Below are positions 18,504-26,991 of a stretch of DNA of 64,000 nt, piece by piece. The stretch is from Candidatus Acidiferrales bacterium. Lineage in GTDB: Bacteria; Acidobacteriota; Terriglobia; Acidiferrales; UBA7541. A program made the translations under genes and the position numbers. The stretch's first letter is position 1. Each line of letters opens with the position of its first letter. The stretch covers positions 248,001 through 312,000 of the forward strand of contig DASYYH010000003.1 of NCBI GenBank assembly GCA_035934015.1, written 5' to 3'. Below the pieces are notes generated by a model. That model was not told the DNA's origin, did not search any database, and saw nothing but the letters and a program-made list of their open reading frames with translations.

Positions 18504-20252
18504 CTATTCGTGGCGTTCGTAAACGACGCGCCCGCCGGTAATGGTCATATCAACGGGCGTGCGAAGCAGTTCCGGGGGCGCGACGGTCAAAATGTCAACG
18601 GGATAGACAACAATGTCGGCAAACATGCCGGGCTTGATCTGGCCTTTGCGGTTTTCTTCAAATTCGCCATAGGCCGAGCCGACGGTGTAATCGTAAATGC
18701 AGACGTCGCGAGGAAGCTTTTCCTGAGGCTCCCATCCTCCCGGAGGACCTCCTTTCGGCAGTTCGCGGGTCACGCATGCATAAATCCCTCGAAGCGGATT
18801 GATGCCTTCGACCGGAAAATCGGTGCCGAAGGCGAGATGCACACCATGCCGACTCATCGTATTCCAAGCGTATGCGCCCTTGGACCGCTCCGGGCCAATT
18901 CGCGCACCGGCCCAGCGCTCGTCATCGAGCAGATGGACGGGCTGCATCGAGGCGATCACATTCAGATCGGCAAAGCGACGAAAATCACCAGGGGCCACGA
19001 TTTGTGCGTGCTCGACGCGATCGCGGCGGTCGCGCGGGCCATTCGCCGCGCGCACGGCAGCAAATGCATCGAGCGCAACACGGTTGGCCTTATCACCGAT
19101 GGCGTGGAAATTCAGCTGGAAACCGGCACGGTCGCGTTCAATCGACATCTCGTTCAGCTGCAGCGGGTCCATGCGTAAAATGCCGGAGGTGGATGGGTCA
19201 TCAGAATAGGGCGAAAGCATAGCGGCCGTGCGAGAGCCGAGGGAACCATCCATAAAGGCCTTGAGAGAACCTGTTTTCAGCCACGGATCCGTCATTCCGC
19301 CCTCGCGACGCTCCTCCTCGAGCTTGGAGAGCGGCTCCGTGAAGGTGAGCCATTCCGTGATGCGCAACGGCAACTTCCCTTCCTGCTTGAGGTCACGGTA
19401 AATCAGAAAATCCTGCCAGGTCGAATAGTCCTGAATTGACGTCACGCCTTGCGAGACAGCCTCCGCAAGGGCAAGTTCAATCGCACGACGGCGACGCTCT
19501 GGGCTGGCGGGAGGAACGTGGCGATAGACGAGACTCATTGCGGCATCTTCTTCCAACATTCCGTCCGGCTCGCCGGTCTGGTGGTCAAGTGCGATATGGC
19601 CGCCGCGGGGATCCTTTGTGTTTTTAGTGATTCCGGCAATCTTCAGTGCAAAAGAATTTGCGACAGCAACGTGACCATCAACGCGGCCGAAGATCATTGG
19701 GTGATCTTTTGAAACAGCATCGAGGTCCCATCGCGTCGGGAATTTCTTCTCCGGCCACAGCGTGTGATCCCAACCGCTTCCTGTAATCCACTCGCCCGGC
19801 TTGTAGTTTTTCAGCGAATCGCGGATGCGCTGCTGAAATTCGGCCAGCGATTTCGCACCTTCGAAATTAACGGTCAGCTTGGCCATTCCGCCCGAAGCCA
19901 AATGCGTATGGGCATCATTGAATCCAGGCATAGCGAAGCGGCCATGCAAATCGACGACTCGCGTTTGCGCGCCAATAAATGGGCGGATTTCTTCGTCGGA
20001 GCCCACAGCGATGATTTTTTCGCCGCGAATCGCAATGGCCTGCGCGTGCGGATGAGCGGATTCAACCGTATAAATATTGCCGTTTATAAGCGCCAAATCA
20101 GCTAGCGCTTCGGCGCGTGGTGCAGCATTCATGCTCTTCCCCATTTCAGGATTGATTCGACGGCGCGGGCGGCCATTCGATGAAATACAAAGAAACGCTC
20201 CGCAGAGGACAGCGGTGATGAAAGCAACAAATGAAATCAACCGGCGCAACAA
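18504..20252 (-). CDS. Exported amidohydrolase (YtcJ / Amidohydro_3 type)
   Basis: 582 aa if started at the TTG at 20252, two bases after the M20 peptidase stop; this gives a hydrophobic signal-anchor (LISFVAFITAVLCGAFLCI). Later ATGs (residues 38 and 42) are alternatives. Metal-site motifs of the superfamily: FNDAHTHLASGG near residue 113 (HxH), GRVDGHVAVANS, FHAIGDKANRVALDAF, VEHAQIV and the final FGTDFPVEG aspartate. Amidohydro_3 members hydrolyse N-acyl or cyclic amide substrates. It probably acts in the periplasm on a peptide-derived or formylated compound; the substrate is unknown. It is close-packed with an M20 peptidase, which suggests amide scavenging. Confidence 0.87.
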   Translation of the reverse strand: MLRRLISFVAFITAVLCGAFLCISSNGRPRRRINPEMGKSMNAAPRAEALADLALINGNIYTVESAHPHAQAIAIRGEKIIAVGSDEEIRPFIGAQTRVVDLHGRFAMPGFNDAHTHLASGGMAKLTVNFEGAKSLAEFQQRIRDSLKNYKPGEWITGSGWDHTLWPEKKFPTRWDLDAVSKDHPMIFGRVDGHVAVANSFALKIAGITKNTKDPRGGHIALDHQTGEPDGMLEEDAAMSLVYRHVPPASPERRRRAIELALAEAVSQGVTSIQDYSTWQDFLIYRDLKQEGKLPLRITEWLTFTEPLSKLEEERREGGMTDPWLKTGSLKAFMDGSLGSRTAAMLSPYSDDPSTSGILRMDPLQLNEMSIERDRAGFQLNFHAIGDKANRVALDAFAAVRAANGPRDRRDRVEHAQIVAPGDFRRFADLNVIASMQPVHLLDDERWAGARIGPERSKGAYAWNTMSRHGVHLAFGTDFPVEGINPLRGIYACVTRELPKGGPPGGWEPQEKLPRDVCIYDYTVGSAYGEFEENRKGQIKPGMFADIVVYPVDILTVAPPELLRTPVDMTITGGRVVYERHE

Positions 20253-20254
20253 AT

Positions 20255-21571
20255 TCAGGGTTGGACTCCTGCGATACCAAATAACGTTAACAGCACGCGC
20301 TTCATACCGAGTTCGCGGCCAGCGGGATCATACCACTCCTCAAGCGAATGCGAACCGCCGCCCTGCCCTCCTCCACCAATGGCAATGGCGGGAATGCCGA
20401 TGGAAAGCGGAAGATTCGCGTCCGTCGAAGAACGCTCAAGACGGGAACGATTGCCGAGAAAGCGATCGGCGTTTTCGATTGCAGCGAGCAAGGGCGAATC
20501 CGCGGGCAATTTTCCTCCCGGACGGATGCCGATCACGCTAATCTTCAGACGCAACTTTTCGCTTCCCGGAGCCGCAGCAGCCATTTCCTGATCCACGGCA
20601 CTGGCAAACTTGCTGCGAATTTCGTTGTCCATCCGCAAAAGCTCGGCCTCGTCCTCCGAGCGCAAATCCACCTTTACGCTGGCTTCGGCAGGAATCGAAT
20701 TTATAGAATTGCCACCTTCCATCACGCCAAAGTTGAATGTGGTGCGCGGCTCCTCAGGAACAGGCGCAGCGGAAAATTGAACGATTCCACGCGCGAGGGC
20801 TGTGATCGGATTCGGCGATCCGAAATCCGACCAGCTATGGCCGCCGGGACCGGTGACTTGAATATCCAGACGACGGGAGGCAAGACCGATCGTCGTGACG
20901 TAATCCGCCGCGGCGCCGTCAAGAGCGATCACGGCGCGGACGCGGTTTTTGTATTCGTTCATCAACGCGCGAATACCACGAAGATTGCCTTCGCCTTCCT
21001 CGCCCACCCCAGCTACAAATAAAATCGATGTCTGAGGCTTGAGATGCGCTTGGTCGATGGCGCGTAAAACGCCGGCCATTGAGGCGAGGCCGGCACCGTC
21101 GTCGGAGATTCCGGGAGCTTCGAGGCGACCTTTCACGCGCTTCACGCGCACGTCGGTACCGGCCGGAAAGACCGTATCGAGATGTGCGACGACGAGTACG
21201 ACATCGTCACCGACCGAGCCAGCGAGCTCGCCGATGACGTTGCCAACCGAATCCGTATGCACATCCAAGCCATTGGCATGGAACAGCTTGGCCAGATACG
21301 CGCCGCGCTCTTGCTCGTGGAACTCCGGTGCGGGGATTTCCGTGATGGCGACCTGTTGATCGGTGACCCAGCCTGCATTGCCGTCGAGCCAGGCCAAGGC
21401 ACGAGCGACGCGCTTGTCCTGAGCGAGAGCGTCAATGGGATTTGCGGGACGCGCAGTCAGCGTTGCCATGGCCAACAGGATACCCAACAGCGGAAAAACT
21501 TTCACGGATTTAATGAGGGCGCGTTTTCCCGATGCATTGCATACGATGCGCGGATTTTGCGAGGAATGCAA
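20255..21571 (-). CDS. M20-family metallopeptidase (PepT/dipeptidase-like), exported
   Basis: 438 aa from a TTG at 21571, directly after the stop of the LeuA-like gene; a GTG at 21505 just before the hydrophobic VKVFPLLGILLAMATL is an alternative start. Zinc-site motifs: VVAHLDTVFP (His and catalytic Asp), ISDDGAGLASM (bridging Asp), GVGEEGEGNLRG (catalytic Glu pair), and GGGGQGGGSHSLEEW (C-terminal His). A dimerisation domain with VTGPGGHSWSDFG lies between. M20 enzymes cleave terminal residues from di- or tripeptides, or deacylate amino acids. A signal sequence suggests it works outside the cytoplasm. Middle of the truA-EamA gene run. Confidence 0.88.
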   Translation of the reverse strand: MHSSQNPRIVCNASGKRALIKSVKVFPLLGILLAMATLTARPANPIDALAQDKRVARALAWLDGNAGWVTDQQVAITEIPAPEFHEQERGAYLAKLFHANGLDVHTDSVGNVIGELAGSVGDDVVLVVAHLDTVFPAGTDVRVKRVKGRLEAPGISDDGAGLASMAGVLRAIDQAHLKPQTSILFVAGVGEEGEGNLRGIRALMNEYKNRVRAVIALDGAAADYVTTIGLASRRLDIQVTGPGGHSWSDFGSPNPITALARGIVQFSAAPVPEEPRTTFNFGVMEGGNSINSIPAEASVKVDLRSEDEAELLRMDNEIRSKFASAVDQEMAAAAPGSEKLRLKISVIGIRPGGKLPADSPLLAAIENADRFLGNRSRLERSSTDANLPLSIGIPAIAIGGGGQGGGSHSLEEWYDPAGRELGMKRVLLTLFGIAGVQP

Positions 21572-21572
21572 A

Positions 21573-22826
21573 TTACGATTTCACAGACGCTTTTCGGTGT
21601 GTCGCTGAGCCGCACAAAGCGAAAAGTTCCGCGTCCGTCAAAATGCGTTCAGCATGCTTAGCCGCCTGAAAGATACGGTCGACAAGTTCGTCCGTAGCAT
21701 CGATGCCTTGCTTCTCGAGCCAATACGTCACGTTTGAACGTCCGCTCAGTGGGCCGATCTCAATGATCTGCTCCAGGCCGAAGAGATGCGCGGGTACGCC
21801 GCTATAAACGGAGTCGGCCAAAACGACATCGTTCTTGCGATAAGCCTTAATGATCGCCGCGGCGTGAACTCCCGTTGCAGTGCGAAACGCATCGCGACCA
21901 ACAACGGGATAATTCGGCGGAACAACTGTGCGCGTCGCGCGCGCGACGGTTTCGGAATACTCCTTGAGCTTCGATAGGTCACGATCGATTAAACCCATCA
22001 GTCGAAGATTCACGAGCATCAGTTCCATAGGCGTATTGCCCACACGCTCGCCCAGCGAATTTGCGGCAGCGTGAACCTGATGCGCGCCAGCGGCCAAGGC
22101 CGCAAGAGAGTTAGCGATGGAAAGGCCGCGGTCATTGTGCCCGTGCCAGTCGACGCGAATTTTCTCGCCGGAGGGCTTCACAACTTCATCGATTGCAAAC
22201 TTCACAAGATTGAATGCGCCGCGAGGCTCAGCGTGGCCGACTGTGTCACACAGCACAATTGAGCGCGCACCGCAGCGAATCGCGGTGGAATAAAGAATCT
22301 TGACCGTCTCGGGGTCGGCGCGCGTTGTGTCCTCCGTGACGTACATAACGGGAAGACCTTCCGACACGGCGAACTTCACTGCGTCCTCGGTAGTGCGCTG
22401 GAGATGTTCAACCGTCCAGTCTTCTACCAGGCGGCGAATGGGGCTTGAGCCGAGAAACGTCGCGGCTTCGATGGGCATTCCGACTTTTTGCGAGATTTCG
22501 GCGATGGGATGAATGTCGTTTTTGTGGGTGCGCGCGGCGCAATTGGGCCGAACGCGCATGCGACAAGACACAATTTCTCTTGCCAGCGCTTCGGTGTCCG
22601 CATACGCGCGCGGGCCAGCGCCAGGGAGGCCGATGTTGACCGTATCGATGCCGAGGTCTTCCATCAGATGCAAGATTTGAATTTTTTCCTGAATGCTCGG
22701 ATCGCGCACGGAGGGGTTTTGCAAACCATCGCGGAGCGTTTCATCGTTGAGCAGTACATTGCGCCCCGCCGGAATGTCGCGACCTTTGACGATGTTCCAG
22801 TCGTAGATTAAATCGCTATGATTCAC
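21573..22826 (-). CDS. LeuA-like DRE-TIM metallolyase-family enzyme without allosteric domain
   Basis: 417 aa from a GTG at 22826 with GGAG 6 nt upstream; it overlaps the aldehyde dehydrogenase end by 11 bp. The catalytic TIM barrel has LLNDETLRDGLQNPSV (Arg32, Asp33), CDTVGH, and the metal-binding HGHNDRG; then ANSLGERVGNTPMEL, a motif of isopropylmalate/homocitrate/citramalate synthases. The C-terminal subdomain (TATGVHAAAIIKAYRKND) is present, but the LeuA regulatory domain of about 130 residues is missing. The motif RDGLQN is the form usual in HMG-CoA lyases; synthases normally have RDGEQ. So it condenses acetyl-CoA with a 2-oxo acid or performs a related reaction, and the substrate is not clear. 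Genes around it are not leucine genes. Confidence 0.8.
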   Translation of the reverse strand: MNHSDLIYDWNIVKGRDIPAGRNVLLNDETLRDGLQNPSVRDPSIQEKIQILHLMEDLGIDTVNIGLPGAGPRAYADTEALAREIVSCRMRVRPNCAARTHKNDIHPIAEISQKVGMPIEAATFLGSSPIRRLVEDWTVEHLQRTTEDAVKFAVSEGLPVMYVTEDTTRADPETVKILYSTAIRCGARSIVLCDTVGHAEPRGAFNLVKFAIDEVVKPSGEKIRVDWHGHNDRGLSIANSLAALAAGAHQVHAAANSLGERVGNTPMELMLVNLRLMGLIDRDLSKLKEYSETVARATRTVVPPNYPVVGRDAFRTATGVHAAAIIKAYRKNDVVLADSVYSGVPAHLFGLEQIIEIGPLSGRSNVTYWLEKQGIDATDELVDRIFQAAKHAERILTDAELFALCGSATHRKASVKS

Positions 22827-24459
22827 TTCGACTCCGCCCGTTTTTTTGCAGCTTTGAAACGCTGCTTTTCTTGAACAGCGGCATAAGGGAGTGACCGTCG
22901 CTCGCCAGCGCCTTCCAGCGACGCTTCCAACTTGGCGCAAAAAGTATTTCGGTGAAACGATCTGCGGCCTCGGCGAGGCCATCGCCATAACGATACCACC
23001 AGGACTTCGCAAAACGCGGCAGCAACTCCTCATCGATGTACTTGACATGAGTCATTTCAAGCAAGCCGAGACGGGAGTGCACGCAGCCCCAGCCGCTGGC
23101 CCCGCGGCCGCCATGAGGAGCTTCGGTAATTCCGTAATAACTGGCGACATCGTTGACCATTACAGAACCGACGCGAAGGCGAGAGGCTATCTTGCGCCCA
23201 CGTTTCGCGTCGCGAGTCCACACGCTCGCGGAAAGGCCAAATTCGGAATCGTTTGCGAGGCGCACGGCTTCTTCATCGTCAGCGACAACTTGAATCGCGA
23301 TGACCGGGCCGAAGGTCTCTTCGCGCATCAGGCGCATGGTATGGTCAACGTTTGTGACAATCGCGGGAGCGAAGAAATTCGCGCCCTTTTCCGGGGTGCG
23401 CACGCCGCCAATCAGAATTTTTGCGCCGCGCGATACGGCGTCCCGCAAGTGCGCCTCGACTCGCTTAATTTCCTGATTGCGCACCATCGGGCCGATGTCC
23501 GTTTCCGAATCAGCGCTCGAACCTACTCTTAGATCCCTGGTTTTCTGCACGCATAGAGAAATGAATCGCTCGGCTACAGATCGTTCGACATATACGCGCT
23601 CAACGGACAAACACGCTTGACCACAGTTTGTGAGGCCACCCCAGATAGCCGCGCTCGATGCCTTATCGATATCCGCGTCGGCAAGAACGACCATGGGATC
23701 CTTGCCGCCAAGCTCAAGAACAGACGGAATTAGATGGCGGCCACACGCTTCGGCGACTTTACGTCCGGTCTCCACGCTCCCAGTAAAGAACACCTTGTCC
23801 GGGCGAGCCTCAATGATTGCGGCGGCGACTTTTCCTCCGCCCTGCAAGACCTGAACAAGCCCTGCAGGCGCACCTGCCTGTTCGCTGAGTTCGGCTATGA
23901 GAGCGCCTGTCCACGAAGTCAATTCCGACGGCTTGAGGAGCACAGCGTTGCCAGCAACGAGCGCGGGAAGAACCTGGCCAACAGGAATGGCGAAAGGATA
24001 GTTCCATGGAGTGATCAGTGCGACGAGGCCTAGAGGTTCATAATGAAGCCGCCCACGCTTGGACTTGAGCGCCCAATTGTGATGAGGAACTCGCTGCGTC
24101 TTGAGGAAGCGGGGAGACTTCCGAGCAAGGAAGCCCGCGGTGTCGAGCGCGAACATGATTTCGGCAAAAATGGCTTCGGCACGCGGCTTCCCTGTCTCCC
24201 GGCAAATGATATCGGCAATTTCTTTGCGGCGATCAAAAACAACTGCTTGAAATCTGCGGAGGAATGCGCAGCGTTCGGTAAGAGACATCGCCGCCCAAGC
24301 GGCTTGAGCCTCACGCGCACGAACAAATGCCGCGGGAATCTCCGAAATCGGTATCGCCTGAAACCGCGCGATTTGCTCAGCGGTTGCGGGGTCAATGGAC
24401 TCAACAAAATCACCCGATTGCGCGGGACTCTTGCGAAAAGATGGAGCGGGAGCGCTCAT
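22816..24459 (-). CDS. NAD(P)-dependent aldehyde dehydrogenase
   Basis: 547 aa, longer than the usual ~480 because of a C-terminal extension of about 60 residues ([21 protein letters not shown] and on). The start follows the truA stop by 13 bp. Active-site features: ITPWNYPF, the nucleotide-binding [12 protein letters not shown], catalytic Glu249 in VLELGGKDP and nucleophile Cys283 in [12 protein letters not shown]. It oxidises an aldehyde to the acid with NAD(P)+. The extension is typical of a subgroup of ALDHs near the succinate-semialdehyde or phenylacetaldehyde-like clades; no substrate can be assigned. Its stop overlaps the LeuA-like start by 11 bp, which implies translational coupling. 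Confidence 0.92.
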   Translation of the reverse strand: MSAPAPSFRKSPAQSGDFVESIDPATAEQIARFQAIPISEIPAAFVRAREAQAAWAAMSLTERCAFLRRFQAVVFDRRKEIADIICRETGKPRAEAIFAEIMFALDTAGFLARKSPRFLKTQRVPHHNWALKSKRGRLHYEPLGLVALITPWNYPFAIPVGQVLPALVAGNAVLLKPSELTSWTGALIAELSEQAGAPAGLVQVLQGGGKVAAAIIEARPDKVFFTGSVETGRKVAEACGRHLIPSVLELGGKDPMVVLADADIDKASSAAIWGGLTNCGQACLSVERVYVERSVAERFISLCVQKTRDLRVGSSADSETDIGPMVRNQEIKRVEAHLRDAVSRGAKILIGGVRTPEKGANFFAPAIVTNVDHTMRLMREETFGPVIAIQVVADDEEAVRLANDSEFGLSASVWTRDAKRGRKIASRLRVGSVMVNDVASYYGITEAPHGGRGASGWGCVHSRLGLLEMTHVKYIDEELLPRFAKSWWYRYGDGLAEAADRFTEILFAPSWKRRWKALASDGHSLMPLFKKSSVSKLQKNGRSRSES

Positions 24460-24472
24460 GGTTACGTGAATT

Positions 24473-25249
24473 CTAACCGATTTTCCATGACTCAGGGTAC
24501 TTCAAGGACACGAGATAAAGGCCATCTGGAGGAACGGTGGGACCAGACCGCGAGCGGTCGCGCGCCTCAAAGAGATTTGGGATGTCGCTGGGGCACAGTT
24601 TACCGCGGCCGACGTCAAGCAGCGTGCCGACGATCTTTCGGACCATGTAACGCAAAAATGAGCGACCGGTGACTAGGTAGACGAGCTCTTCCTGCTCTGG
24701 TTTTCGCGCGAATTCCGAACAAAGGATTATGCGCACCGGAGAGCGATCCTTATCTACATCTTCCGATCCGGAGGACGCAGCGAAAGACGTGAAATCGTGC
24801 TCGCCTTCAAAAAGCTTTGCGGCATTAACCATCGCCGCCTCATTCAGCGGATAGGGATAGTGCAAGACGCGGCGAAAATCGAAAGGAGAAAGAACAGAGC
24901 CGCGAAAAATGCGGTAGTGATACGTCTTTTCGAGCGCCTGCCAGCGTGCGTGAAAATCCGGGCCAAATTCTTCGGCAGCCACGACGCGAATCGTTGACGG
25001 CAACAAGGCATTGCATGCGCGCTGCAATTCATCAGCCGCGAGAGCAGATTGTGTTCTAAAGCTGGCCACCTGACCCAAGGCGTGGACTCCGGTGTCTGTG
25101 CGGCTTGCTCCGTGGATGGAGATATGCTCTTGCGTGATCTTTCGAATGACATCGGTCAGCGAACCCTGAATCGTCGCCAGCCCGGGCTGGATCTGCCAGC
25201 CGTGAAACGCCGAGCCGTCATAGGCAAGCGTCAGCTTGATATTTCGCAT
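24473..25249 (-). CDS. truA: tRNA pseudouridine(38-40) synthase TruA
   Basis: 258 aa from MRNIKLTLAYDGSAFHGWQI, a standard TruA start. The catalytic Asp52 lies in HGASRTDTGVHALGQ. Further family pieces: ARWQALEKTYHYRIFRG, FTSFAAS and RSFLRYMVRKIVGTLLDVGRG. It converts uridines at positions 38-40 of the anticodon stem to pseudouridine in the cytoplasm. Normal length and all key residues intact. It leads the minus-strand run into the aldehyde dehydrogenase; the dioxygenase-like gene lies 51 bp upstream. The metabolic genes behind it share no obvious pathway with tRNA modification. Confidence 0.96.
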   Translation of the reverse strand: MRNIKLTLAYDGSAFHGWQIQPGLATIQGSLTDVIRKITQEHISIHGASRTDTGVHALGQVASFRTQSALAADELQRACNALLPSTIRVVAAEEFGPDFHARWQALEKTYHYRIFRGSVLSPFDFRRVLHYPYPLNEAAMVNAAKLFEGEHDFTSFAASSGSEDVDKDRSPVRIILCSEFARKPEQEELVYLVTGRSFLRYMVRKIVGTLLDVGRGKLCPSDIPNLFEARDRSRSGPTVPPDGLYLVSLKYPESWKIG

Positions 25250-25300
25250 GCAAGGAAATTATCGCATGAGGGAACAGTTCTCGCAGGGACAAAGGGGAAA

Positions 25301-25894
25301 CTATGCGGCATGAATCGTGCGGGAGACGCGCGGCTTCAGCCGCTTATATGGGAAGTACGTGAGACCCATGCAGACCGGTTCAAAGTCGTCTTCGATGCCG
25401 CTGCCGGTATAGTTCACGTGTGCGCGCTCCGAACGCGTAATGAAACGAATTGCGCGGAAGCGCCAGTCAGCACGGAGATCGAACCAGTGGCGAACACCAG
25501 GTCCCACTGAAAGCAGATCTCCTGGCTCGAGCTCCACCATGACGACGGGTCGATCGATAGGATGAATATTACAGAAGCCGCGTGCCGCCAGTACGAAATG
25601 CGCTTCGTCTTCGTTGCGCCAGTGCTCCCGCCTGAAATTCGCGAGCATTTCTTCGAATCCGCGAGAGTCGGGAGACAGATCGACGATATCGTAGCCAGCG
25701 AAGCCGCGTGCTGTTTTGTATTCTTCCAATTGAGGTCTATAGGCGGCCAAAACCTGACGGGCTGGAGCCCACACAGAAACAGGGTTTCGCGGCGACCATC
25801 GAGCATAATCCACGTCAATTTCGGCAAGGAGAAGTTGAATCTCCCGGGGCATGATGAAAGTGCGGCCGACTTGTGGAACCTTAACGATCGCCAC
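25301..25894 (-). CDS. Acireductone dioxygenase (ARD)-like cupin with altered metal site
   Basis: 197 aa from a GTG at 25894. Cupin of the ARD family, which in methionine salvage oxidises the acireductone with Fe2+ or Ni2+. The fold motifs are clear: NFRREHWRNEDEAHFVLAARG, then ELEPGDLLSVGPGVRHWFDL. The usual metal ligands are H-x-H-x-x-x-E and a later His. Here His91, Glu97 and His136 are kept, but the second His of the H-x-H is Arg93; the codon is CGC, one base from CAC. A His at 99 might compensate. No other methionine-salvage gene is near. It could be inactive, or changed in chemistry. Possibly the first gene before truA (51 bp). Confidence 0.75.
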   Translation of the reverse strand: MAIVKVPQVGRTFIMPREIQLLLAEIDVDYARWSPRNPVSVWAPARQVLAAYRPQLEEYKTARGFAGYDIVDLSPDSRGFEEMLANFRREHWRNEDEAHFVLAARGFCNIHPIDRPVVMVELEPGDLLSVGPGVRHWFDLRADWRFRAIRFITRSERAHVNYTGSGIEDDFEPVCMGLTYFPYKRLKPRVSRTIHAA

Positions 25895-26108
25895 GACAAG
25901 ACGCCTGCCAATCCAACAGAAAATTCAATAAACGGAAAAAACACAGACACCGAAAATGAAGCTCTCGAATCGTGCTAGAGACACTTGCTCCAGAGGCTTT
26001 AGGAAAGTTGCGAAGCACCTACCCTCTAAGTAGAGCCACGCAAGGAATATGGCGCAGATGATCTTCCTAAATGAGAAAAGGCGCAAGCTTTTTTATTCGC
26101 GAGAGTGG

Positions 26109-26696
26109 TCAGGTTTCGGCGCGAACAAAATGGCTTCCCGGCTTGGTGATCGCTTCTCCTGCACGGCATTGGGGACAATCGAACTGCTCGTAGCTTGGGA
26201 TGTTGATCTCGATCAAGGCGCGAGCGGGAACAGCGAGTTCAAGCCGCCCGCCGCTGCGGTCAATCAGGGCGGCTGCGGCGACTACGCGTCCGCCTGTCTG
26301 TTCGACAATGCTCATCGTCTCGCGGGTGGAACCGCCGGTCGTCCATACATCTTCAACGACGAGAACTTTTTCCGCTGGTTGCAGAGTAAACCCACGGCGC
26401 AGGGCCATGCGTCCTGAGGAATCTCTTTCGACAAAAATGGCACGAACTCCAAGTCCGCGTGCGACCTCTTGCCCGACAAGAACGCCGCCAAGCGCTGGAG
26501 AAACGACGCAATCGATCGCAGAATCGCGGAATTTATCCGCCAGGGCGCGGCCCAGTCGTTCTGCAAGGTCAGGGTACTGGAGGACAAGGGCACATTGGAC
26601 ATAGGTCGAACTGTGACGCCCACTGGATAGTTCGAAATGGCCGTGCCTTACCGCGCCAGCGCGCTCAAATATGGACCTGGCTTCATCCGCCTGCAT
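26109..26696 (-). CDS. pyrE: Orotate phosphoribosyltransferase PyrE
   Basis: 195 aa from ATG 26696, chosen because GGGAG sits 7 nt upstream; other in-frame starts at 26705 and 26759 are less well placed. The PRPP-binding motif VLVVEDVWTTGGST is intact, and FELSSGRHSSTYVQC, SPALGGVLVGQEVA and RGFTL fit bacterial OPRTases. It adds ribose-5-phosphate to orotate in pyrimidine synthesis. The C-terminus ends with a Cys pair region (FDCPQCRAGEAITKPGSHF) seen in a subgroup of OPRTases. No other pyr gene is beside it. Divergent from the TolC-like gene. Confidence 0.94.
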   Translation of the reverse strand: MQADEARSIFERAGAVRHGHFELSSGRHSSTYVQCALVLQYPDLAERLGRALADKFRDSAIDCVVSPALGGVLVGQEVARGLGVRAIFVERDSSGRMALRRGFTLQPAEKVLVVEDVWTTGGSTRETMSIVEQTGGRVVAAAALIDRSGGRLELAVPARALIEINIPSYEQFDCPQCRAGEAITKPGSHFVRAET

Positions 26697-26752
26697 CGCC
26701 CGCATCTCCCAGAGATAAAAGCGTCTCGATAGCCTAGGGCAGCCAGGAATCG

Positions 26753-26781
26753 TTGTCAATGCAAGGCATCAATGTTAAACT
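26753..26781 (+). promoter_or_regulatory. Candidate promoter for the TolC-like gene
   Basis: TTGTCA (26753-26758) and TAAACT (26776-26781) are 17 bp apart, in the divergent region between pyrE and the TolC-like gene. The -35 matches five of six consensus bases and the -10 four of six. It would leave a long 5' leader of about 200 nt. Weak support. Confidence 0.35.
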
Positions 26782-26991
26782 CAGCGCTCGACTTGTTCGA
26801 TTTCGGGTGATTGTGTGCGGTTTCGAACACTCGCCCAAATACTGTCTTCTGTCTGCTCGGCACGTACAACGCAGATGCGGTTGATTGCCGCTTGGCATCG
26901 AATCAGTTGAAACAAATCATTGCTCCGGCACGTTTCATCCACTTAGGGCATTCAACATATTTCTCAATCAGATGGAGAGGAAGAAAACTAT

